Assembly: GCA_025928435.1 (NCBI GenBank)
Contig: JAICJM010000140.1
Span: forward strand, 1 to 10,497
Length of the DNA stretch: 10,497 bases
Reading direction: 5' to 3'
DNA from: Thermoleophilia bacterium
GTDB lineage: Bacteria > Actinomycetota > Thermoleophilia > Gaiellales > JAICJC01
Position 1 is the stretch's first letter. Every line of letters begins with the position of its first letter. Below the pieces are notes generated by a model that was not told the DNA's origin, did no database searches, and saw only the letters and a list, made by a program, of their open reading frames with translations. A program made the position numbers and the translations under genes. Below are positions 6,091-10,497 of the stretch, in pieces.

Positions 6091-7053
6091 GTGGCGAAGA
6101 CGACCCGGATCTACCTCGCGAGCGACTTCCACGCCGCCGAGAAGGCGTGGCGCAAGTTCCTGAACGCGATCAAGCTGAACGTCTACAAGGCGGACATCGC
6201 GCTCGTCGCCGGCGACTTCACCGGCAAGGCGATCGTCCCGATCGTCGAGAACGGCGGCACCTACTCGGCCGAGCTGTTCGGCGTCCAGCGCCGGGCCGGC
6301 TCGGCCGAGGATCTCGCCACGCTCGAGCGCGACATCGCGGACGTCGGCTACTACTCGGTGGTGACGAGCGCCGAGGAGACCGACCGGCTCGCGTCGGACT
6401 CCGGTGCCCGGGACGAGCTGCTGCACCGGCTGATGAACGAGCGCATGGATCAGTGGATGGCGCTCGCCACCGAGCGGCTCGGCGACGGCCAGGTGCCGCT
6501 GTACGTCATCCCGGGGAACGACGACGACTTCGGCATCGACCCGATCATCGACAACGACGCCTACTTCCCCCAGAACGCCGACGGCCGGGTGCTCGACATG
6601 CCCGGCGACCTGCAGCTGCTCGCCTACGGCTGGTCGAACAACACGCCCTGGGACACGCCCCGCGAGGTGACCGAGGACGAGTTGTTCGAGCGGCTGGACG
6701 CGCTCGCGGCGCAGGTGCGCGACCCGCGCCGGTCGGTCTTCATGATCCACGTGCCGCCCCACGACTCCGGCCTCGACACGGCGCCGCTCCTGGACGAGAA
6801 CCTGCGCCCGACCGTCTCGGCCGGCGACGTCCTGCGCGGCCCGGTCGGCTCGACGGCCGTACGGCGGGTGATCGAGAAGTACCAGCCGCTGCTCGGCATC
6901 CACGGCCACATCCACGAGTCCGGCGGCGAGCGACGGATCGGCCAGACGCTCTGTATCAACCCGGGCAGCGAGGCCAACCACGGCATCCTGCGCGGCTACC
7001 TCGTCGACATCGGCCCGAAGGGGATCGAGCGCGCGCTGCGCGTCGAGGGCTGA
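6091..7053 (+). CDS. calcineurin-like metallophosphoesterase with GNDD motif
   Basis: A 320-residue protein with the dinuclear-metal phosphoesterase motifs in order: D-x-H (Asp12, His14), G-D (Asp42), G-N (Asn143), His220 in MIHVPPH and G-H-x-H (273-275) in IHGHIHE. It should hydrolyse a phosphomonoester or phosphodiester with Mn2+ or Fe2+ in the cytoplasm; no signal peptide is seen. Two points are unusual. The GNH(D/E) motif is GNDDD, so the histidine that acts as general acid in many members is absent, as in GNCD-type enzymes such as YfcE. About 100 residues separate GD from GN, far more than the usual 30 or so; this insert contains a charged helical stretch (about 72-130). GTG at 6091 lies 4 bp after the permease stop with no good Shine-Dalgarno, so translation is probably coupled. 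The substrate is unknown; pairing with a permease suggests a linked role. Confidence 0.9.
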   Translation: MAKTTRIYLASDFHAAEKAWRKFLNAIKLNVYKADIALVAGDFTGKAIVPIVENGGTYSAELFGVQRRAGSAEDLATLERDIADVGYYSVVTSAEETDRLASDSGARDELLHRLMNERMDQWMALATERLGDGQVPLYVIPGNDDDFGIDPIIDNDAYFPQNADGRVLDMPGDLQLLAYGWSNNTPWDTPREVTEDELFERLDALAAQVRDPRRSVFMIHVPPHDSGLDTAPLLDENLRPTVSAGDVLRGPVGSTAVRRVIEKYQPLLGIHGHIHESGGERRIGQTLCINPGSEANHGILRGYLVDIGPKGIERALRVEG

Positions 7054-7062
7054 CGCGGGCGC

Positions 7063-7081
7063 GGCCCGATCCCCGGGGGCC
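7063..7081. terminator. possible hairpin between convergent genes
   Basis: GGCCC (7063-7067) and GGGCC (7077-7081) can pair, and the palindrome CCCCGGGG (7071-7078) offers a competing fold. The site fills most of the 28-bp gap between two convergent stop codons. There is no T-run on either side, so termination here is a guess from position. Confidence 0.3.
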
Positions 7082-8071
7082 TCAGAACCCGAAGGCCGAG
7101 CGCATCCCCTTCGTGGCGGCGTCGCGGGCGTGGCCGACGAAGGTCGTGATGCCCAGCATCCGCTCGGTCGTCTGCAGCAGCGAGTAGTGGTCGAAGTAGG
7201 TCGAGCTGCGCTTGCCCTTGCTGATCCAGGGCGACAGCAGGACGGTCGCCACGTGGCAGCCACGGTCGCCGCGGTTGGCCGCCGCCTGGCAGTCCTCGCC
7301 GGCGCCGCCTCCGCCGCCCGAACCCTCGTCGAACGTGATGAAGATCGCGGTCTTGCCGCTGCGATAGCCCTGCGTCCGCAGGAGCTTCGGGATCCATGTG
7401 CGCAGCCAGTTGTCGCCCACCGTGATCGCGTTCGAGCCGCTCGTGCAGGGGATCTCCATGTCCTTGCACTGGTCGGGCGCGATGAACGCGTATCTGGGCA
7501 GGCCCGGCCCCGCGATGTCGTGGCGAAGGCCGTCGAGGTTCTTGTCCCAGCGCGGGCACTTGCCGGCGAGGCCCGTGTAGGCGACGCCCGGGTTGTGCTG
7601 GGGCTTGTAGGGGAACGACGAGCGCCGCGCGCAGTTCGACGGCATCGACCCCTGGTAGACGCCCCACCGGCCGCCGTGGCCCTGCACCTGCTGGAGGACG
7701 TTCGGGGCGTTGACGCTGGCCGCGGCGGTCGCGACGCCCCCCGTGATCGCCATGTAGTTGGGATGGCTGGGATGGGTGGCGCTGTGGTAGTTCGTGGCCA
7801 GGCCGCAGACGGTCGCCAGGTGGTTCAGGTACGGCGCCGCCCGGCGGGCCGCCGAGCCGGCACCGCCGATGACGTCCGAGATGCTCTTGTTCTCGTCCAT
7901 GATCACGATGACGTGCTTGTAGGTCTTCGGCGCGACCCCGGTGCGCGTCCCGCACGGTGCGGGGGTCGCGGCGCCGGCCGTCGCGGTCGCTCCGAGGACC
8001 ATGATCCCTGCCAACACGAGTGCCGCCGCTGCACGCGGCATGAAGCCGCCACTCGTCGTCCCACCTCGCAT
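7082..8071 (-). CDS. secreted phosphoesterase (PF04185, acid phosphatase/phospholipase C-like)
   Basis: A 329-residue exported enzyme of the alkaline-phosphatase-like fold that includes phospholipase C and AcpA acid phosphatases. A Sec signal peptide is clear: basic start, hydrophobic core AAAALVLAGIMVLGATATAGA and likely cleavage near residues 34-35. Family sites can be placed: Glu60-Asn61 in VIVIMDENKSISD (metal), Ser102 in THPSHPNYMAITGG (likely nucleophile), Asp248-Glu249 in FITFDEGSG (metal) and the C-terminal HYSLLQTTERMLGI. The mature part has eight cysteines (40, 89, 147, 172, 202, 209, 261, 272), which suggests disulfides and an extracytoplasmic location. A glycine-rich loop (250-258) follows the metal site. 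It probably releases phosphate from external esters, but a phospholipase role is possible. The ATG at 8071 is chosen for its AAGGAGG site; in-frame codons further upstream lack one. It is monocistronic, convergent with the phosphoesterase at 6091. Confidence 0.9.
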   Translation of the reverse strand: MRGGTTSGGFMPRAAAALVLAGIMVLGATATAGAATPAPCGTRTGVAPKTYKHVIVIMDENKSISDVIGGAGSAARRAAPYLNHLATVCGLATNYHSATHPSHPNYMAITGGVATAAASVNAPNVLQQVQGHGGRWGVYQGSMPSNCARRSSFPYKPQHNPGVAYTGLAGKCPRWDKNLDGLRHDIAGPGLPRYAFIAPDQCKDMEIPCTSGSNAITVGDNWLRTWIPKLLRTQGYRSGKTAIFITFDEGSGGGGGAGEDCQAAANRGDRGCHVATVLLSPWISKGKRSSTYFDHYSLLQTTERMLGITTFVGHARDAATKGMRSAFGF

Positions 8072-8079
8072 GTGCGCCC

Positions 8080-8086
8080 CCTCCTT
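8080..8086 (-). promoter_or_regulatory. ribosome binding site of the secreted phosphoesterase
   Basis: The minus strand reads AAGGAGG, 8 nt before the ATG at 8071, a full anti-16S match and the strongest Shine-Dalgarno in the window. It fixes the start so that the signal peptide begins MRGGTTSGG. Confidence 0.85.
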
Positions 8087-8138
8087 CGGGTGTGGTTCGA
8101 TGCGACCGGCTGCACCTGCGCGTGCGGCCGCGCCGCTG

Positions 8139-8144
8139 ACCCTA
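8139..8144 (-). promoter_or_regulatory. weak candidate -10 box for the secreted phosphoesterase
   Basis: TAGGGT on the minus strand fits TANNNT and would give a leader of about 60 nt containing the AAGGAGG site. No -35 box is recognised. The 118-bp divergent spacer 8072-8189 holds this hexamer and the candidate box for the opposite gene, and nothing else that I can identify. Confidence 0.25.
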
Positions 8145-8175
8145 ACGCACCGGGCACCGAGAACATGACGCTTGA

Positions 8176-8181
8176 TAACGT
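8176..8181 (+). promoter_or_regulatory. candidate leaderless -10 box (TAACGT) for the small membrane protein
   Basis: TAACGT fits TANNNT and ends 8 nt before the ATG at 8190, where no Shine-Dalgarno is seen. A leaderless transcript would explain both. If so, the in-frame TTG at 8172 is not the start. No clear -35 box is present. Confidence 0.35.
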
Positions 8182-8189
8182 GTCGGGTG

Positions 8190-8477
8190 ATGATCGGTCG
8201 CCCTCGGCTCTTTACGGCGGCCGCGGCAATCGCCGCGGTCGCGCCGTTTCTGGCAGGCGGAGCCGCATGGGACATGACCTCACAGGTGGGGACACCGCCC
8301 TGCCCGGCGAATCACATGTGCTTCACCACGGTCGTCCCCGACCATCACCTGCACCCGCTTCGGGCCGAACTGCTTTGGGCCGCGTCCGCGCTCTTCGCGC
8401 TCGTGGCCGGCGCCGGACGCCTCCGGCGCTACGCCCAGGCCGCCTCGCGCGTGCTCTCCGGCGCGCGCAGCCAGTAG
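8190..8477 (+). CDS. small two-TM membrane protein of unknown function
   Basis: A 95-residue protein that I do not recognise. It has a hydrophobic segment at about 7-27 (LFTAAAAIAAVAPFLAGGAAW) split from a second at about 57-76 by a polar loop. That loop holds two cysteines (C38, C44 in CPANHMC) and a histidine cluster (HHLH, 52-55), so a disulfide or metal site is possible. With a basic N-terminus and an Arg-rich C-terminal tail, both ends would face the cytoplasm and the loop the outside. The third codon positions are mostly G or C and the hydrophobic pattern is regular, which supports real coding, though codon choice is looser than in its neighbours. The last 49 bp overlap the MmcQ-like gene tail to tail, and a hairpin lies inside that end. 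GTG at 8187 or TTG at 8172 could also be starts. Confidence 0.55.
   Translation: MIGRPRLFTAAAAIAAVAPFLAGGAAWDMTSQVGTPPCPANHMCFTTVVPDHHLHPLRAELLWAASALFALVAGAGRLRRYAQAASRVLSGARSQ
8410..8429 (-). terminator. hairpin at the end of the rel-PH-MmcQ cluster
   Basis: GCGCCGGA (8410-8417) and TCCGGCGC (8422-8429) form a perfect 8-bp stem with a 4-nt loop, CGCC. Read on the minus strand, the hairpin begins at the last base of the MmcQ-like TAG stop. No U-tract follows, so it would be the stem-only kind of terminator proposed for actinobacteria. On the plus strand it lies inside the coding end of the small membrane protein. Confidence 0.5.
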
Positions 8478-8785
8478 CTCTCGCGCAGCCACTCCTTGGC
8501 GGCCTCGAGGCAGTCCGGATCCTCGATGCGGGCCGTGACCCAGCCGTAGCGGCCGACGTACTTCGCCTCCGAGACGAACGGGAGCGTCAGCGCGATCTCG
8601 CGCTCCTCCTTCGTCAGCTTGAGGGTCACGACGACCGGCGGCCCGTCGCCCAGGATGGCGAACATCCGGCTGCCGCCGCCGACCTTGAAGACGTGCGAGT
8701 CCGGCCCGAACGGGTGGTCCTCGCGCGCGTCGGGGAACGAGAGCGCGAGCTCGCGGATCGCGGTGGCGTCAGCGGCGGCCTTCAT
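8429..8785 (-). CDS. MmcQ/YjbR-family protein
   Basis: A 118-residue protein of the MmcQ/YjbR family, a small alpha/beta fold with a cyanobacterial-type DNA-binding resemblance; its molecular role is not established. Family marks are A-L-S-F-P-D-A-R-E-D-H-P-F-G (14-27), HVFKVGG (31-37), MFAIL, VVVTLKLTKEE and the block ending YVGRYGWVTARI, followed by LRESYWLR, which matches the usual [I/L]xxSYxLV end of the family. The length is normal. The ATG at 8785 lies 7 bp after the stop of the PH-domain gene, with no Shine-Dalgarno, so it is probably read from the same transcript. The 3' end overlaps the opposite small membrane-protein gene by 49 bp and is covered by a hairpin. Confidence 0.88.
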   Translation of the reverse strand: MKAAADATAIRELALSFPDAREDHPFGPDSHVFKVGGGSRMFAILGDGPPVVVTLKLTKEEREIALTLPFVSEAKYVGRYGWVTARIEDPDCLEAAKEWLRESYWLRAPESTREAAWA

Positions 8786-8792
8786 CGGGACG

Positions 8793-9317
8793 TCAACTCG
8801 CCGGCGGCGGGGCCGCGGGAGGCGCCCCCGCGCCGGCCCGCATCGCCTCGAGGTTGAAGCGGTCGGCCAGGCGCACGAGCGCGCTCGGGTCGTCGATGCC
8901 GCGGAACGTGAAGTCGGACTCGGGCGCGTCGGTGCCGGCCGTGTCCCAGTCGACGTCGCCGATGCCGAGGATGCGCTGGGGGAGCGTCTGGCTCAGGTTG
9001 ACGTTCTGCACCCGGTCGATGTGGGTCGTGCGCTCGTGGCGGGTGGCGATCCCGGTGCGGATCTGGATCCGCCGGTCGGTGACCAGGTAGCGGGTCGTGA
9101 CCCGCCGCACCCAGCCGATCGCGTAGGTGAGCACGAGCAGCACGATCGTCGCCAGCGCGAAGTAGGTCGCGGAGACGCTCGAGCCGGTCACGTCGATCAC
9201 CACCCAGATCGCGATCGGGATCAGCGCGACCAACGTCCACTTCACGTAGAAGAGCAGCATGGCCTTCCAGCTCGGATGGCCCTGCCACACCGTCGTCTCG
9301 CCGTCGTACCCGCTCAC
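8793..9317 (-). CDS. membrane protein with bacterial PH domain (YdbS-like)
   Basis: A 174-residue protein with two TM segments (about 20-43 and 51-70) and then a bacterial pleckstrin-homology (bPH2) domain at about 72-140. The domain opens with V-T-T-R-Y-L-V-T-D-R-R-I (73-84), and a later stretch, H-I-D-R-V-Q-N-V-N-L-S-Q-T, is the family's typical helix-turn segment. The N-terminal W-Q-G-H-P-S-W is also typical (usually W.GHPS). The PH domain would be in the cytoplasm. A Pro/Ala-rich tail ends the protein. The function of such proteins is not well known; YdbS/YdbT relatives have been linked to membrane stress. GTG at 9317 is chosen because an open frame further upstream is a shadow of rel, and because TAGACT lies 7 nt before it. 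The gap to the rel stop is only 20 bp, so it may be read both from rel and from its own promoter. Confidence 0.88.
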   Translation of the reverse strand: MSGYDGETTVWQGHPSWKAMLLFYVKWTLVALIPIAIWVVIDVTGSSVSATYFALATIVLLVLTYAIGWVRRVTTRYLVTDRRIQIRTGIATRHERTTHIDRVQNVNLSQTLPQRILGIGDVDWDTAGTDAPESDFTFRGIDDPSALVRLADRFNLEAMRAGAGAPPAAPPPAS

Positions 9318-9324
9318 GCGCGAG

Positions 9325-9330
9325 AGTCTA
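9325..9330 (-). promoter_or_regulatory. candidate leaderless -10 box (TAGACT) for the PH-domain gene
   Basis: TAGACT on the minus strand ends 7 nt before the GTG at 9317, in the 20-bp gap after the rel stop. It is the same hexamer as that before manB (1953-1958). No Shine-Dalgarno is visible before the GTG. This would give the PH and MmcQ-like genes a promoter independent of rel. Confidence 0.4.
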
Positions 9331-9337
9331 CCGACGC

Positions 9338-10497
9338 TCAGCCGCCCGGCGTGACGCGATACGCGTCGAAGACCGCGTCGATGTTGCGGAGCGCCGTGAG
9401 CAGGCTGCGCAGCTCCTTCACGTCGCCCACCTCGACCGTGTACCAGTTGCGGGCCATCTGGTCGGCGACGTGGCCGCCGTACTCGACGATGTTGGCACCG
9501 TGCTCGGCGAACGTGCGGGCGACGTCCTCGAGCAGCCGCGGGCGATCCCACGACTGGAGGGCGATCGTGACCCGGAACGAGCTCGTCGCCGCGGCGTCGG
9601 AGTCGTCCCAGTGCACCGGCGTGAAGCGCTCCGGGGTGCGCCGCAGGGCGCGCACGTTGGGGCAGTCGTTGCGGTGGATCGTGATCCCGCGGCCGAGCGA
9701 GATGTAGCCGCAGATCTCGTCGCCCGGCACCGGCGTGCAGCACTTGGCCATGCGCACGAGCACGTCGGGGTCGCCGGCGTCGTCGACGACGATGCCGTAC
9801 TCCGAGCTCGCCACCGGGCGCTTCTGCGGCCGCCTCGCCGGCATGAACTGCTGGTCGGGCGAGACCACCTCGACCGTCTTCAGCCGCCCGATCAGCTTCG
9901 TCACGACCTGGCCGACCTGGATCTTCCCGGCGCCGATGGCGACGTAGAAGTCGTCGGCCTTTTTGAAGCCCATCTCGCGGATGATCCCGGGCAGGAGCGG
10001 CGACGAGGACACCTTCTGCTGCGGCAGCCCGTGCGACTTCAGCGCCTGCTGGAGCGACTCGCGGCCGCGGTGCTCGAGGTCCTCGCGCGCCTGCTGGGTG
10101 AAGAACTGGCGGATCTTGTTGCGGGCACGCGACGACTTCACGAGGTTCAGCCAGTCGCGCGACGGTCCCCGCTCCTGCTTCGAGGTCAGCACCTCGACGA
10201 ACTCGCCCGACTGGAGCGTGTAGTGCAGCGGCACGATGCGCCCGTTCACCTTGGCGCCGACACAGCGGTGGCCGACGTCGGTGTGCACGGCGTAGGCGAA
10301 GTCGAGCGGGGTCGACCCCACCGGGAGGCTCTTCACCTCGCCCTTGGGCGTGAACACGTACACCTCGTCGGAGAACAGGTCGACGCGGAGCGTGTCCATG
10401 AACTCCTTGGGATCGCGGGCGTCGCCCTGCCAGTCGGCCAGCTGGGCGACCCAGGCGTTGGCCTGATCCTTCCCGGCCGCCGACGGCTGCTTGTAGA
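9338..10497 (-). CDS. relA: RelA/SpoT-family (p)ppGpp synthetase/hydrolase, C-terminal part only
   Basis: About 385 residues of the C-terminal regulatory half of a long Rel enzyme, which makes and/or breaks the alarmone (p)ppGpp in the stringent response on the ribosome. The frame stays open to the window edge, so the N-terminal hydrolase and synthetase domains lie outside; the ATG at 10399 is internal. The visible part starts with W-V-A-Q-L-A-D-W-Q, before the TGS domain (VYVFTPKGEVKSLPVGS to VEVLTSKQ, with DFAYAVHTDVGHRCVGAKVNG). A helical region follows, then the zinc-finger/RIS segment A-K-C-C-T-P-V-P-G-D-E-I-C-G-Y and H-R-N-D-C-P-N. The end is an ACT domain (TIALQSWDRPRLLEDVARTF). All expected regulatory cysteines are present. 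Hydrolase and synthetase activity cannot be judged here; in actinobacteria a single bifunctional Rel is usual. The PH-domain gene lies 20 bp downstream. Confidence 0.95.
   Translation of the reverse strand, partial: YKQPSAAGKDQANAWVAQLADWQGDARDPKEFMDTLRVDLFSDEVYVFTPKGEVKSLPVGSTPLDFAYAVHTDVGHRCVGAKVNGRIVPLHYTLQSGEFVEVLTSKQERGPSRDWLNLVKSSRARNKIRQFFTQQAREDLEHRGRESLQQALKSHGLPQQKVSSSPLLPGIIREMGFKKADDFYVAIGAGKIQVGQVVTKLIGRLKTVEVVSPDQQFMPARRPQKRPVASSEYGIVVDDAGDPDVLVRMAKCCTPVPGDEICGYISLGRGITIHRNDCPNVRALRRTPERFTPVHWDDSDAAATSSFRVTIALQSWDRPRLLEDVARTFAEHGANIVEYGGHVADQMARNWYTVEVGDVKELRSLLTALRNIDAVFDAYRVTPGG

Noticed and set aside
4529..6163. 544-codon plus-strand frame inside the permease gene
   Set aside because: It is Arg/His/Pro-rich shadow sequence with no hydrophobic segments or motifs.
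6064..7263. 399-codon minus-strand frame opposite the metallophosphoesterase
   Set aside because: Shadow of the metallophosphoesterase, which carries every expected metal motif.
7130..8857. 575-codon plus-strand frame opposite the secreted phosphoesterase
   Set aside because: It crosses the signal peptide, the ribosome binding site and the intergenic gap of the opposite gene and shows no protein-like features.
1..10497. tRNA, rRNA, riboswitch, phage or defence genes
   Set aside because: No cloverleaf, rRNA-like, integrase, restriction or toxin-antitoxin signature was seen; the gaps are at most about 118 bp and have no structure suggesting a riboswitch.

Overview
The window is GC-rich, densely packed bacterial chromosome, mostly housekeeping genes. 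The HIT-family gene at 853 resembles the mycobacterial Ap4A phosphorylase, starts are ATG or GTG, and several genes have a TANNNT hexamer 6-9 nt before the start codon, as in leaderless actinobacterial genes. An Actinomycetota lineage is therefore likely, possibly a deep soil lineage such as Thermoleophilia. That placement is inferred from the look of the proteins, not from a search.

Left part (1-1925): the 3' end of a CorA-type Mg2+/Co2+ transporter overlaps by 4 bp a HIT/Ap4A-phosphorylase-like gene. It converges on a minus-strand GNAT acetyltransferase. Between them lies a perfect 33-bp nested palindrome whose last base falls in the acetyltransferase stop codon.

Middle (1968-7053, plus strand): a phosphohexomutase (PMM/PGM, manB-like), a YbgC-type 4HBT thioesterase and a GAF protein of the free-methionine-sulfoxide-reductase type form one overlapping operon (TGATG and GTGA junctions). 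After a 92-bp gap with a candidate promoter and a good ribosome binding site comes a 12-TM APC-family permease. It is followed 4 bp later by a calcineurin-type metallophosphoesterase with a GNDD motif and a long insertion.

Right part (7082-10497): mostly minus strand. A secreted PF04185-type phosphoesterase (acid phosphatase/phospholipase C-like) has a clear signal peptide and an AAGGAGG ribosome binding site. A divergent small two-TM protein of unknown function overlaps tail to tail with a three-gene minus-strand cluster. In transcription order that cluster is the C-terminal part of a RelA/SpoT (p)ppGpp enzyme (cut by the window end), a membrane-anchored bacterial PH-domain protein and an MmcQ/YjbR-family protein. 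A strong hairpin covers the MmcQ stop codon.

I saw no tRNA, rRNA, CRISPR array, transposase or phage gene, and no gene-free stretch above 300 bp; the largest gap is about 118 bp (8072-8189). I found no clear multi-gene novel system. The best leads are the nested palindrome, the permease-phosphoesterase pair, the GAF protein lacking one family cysteine, the small membrane protein, and the recurring start-proximal -10 hexamers.
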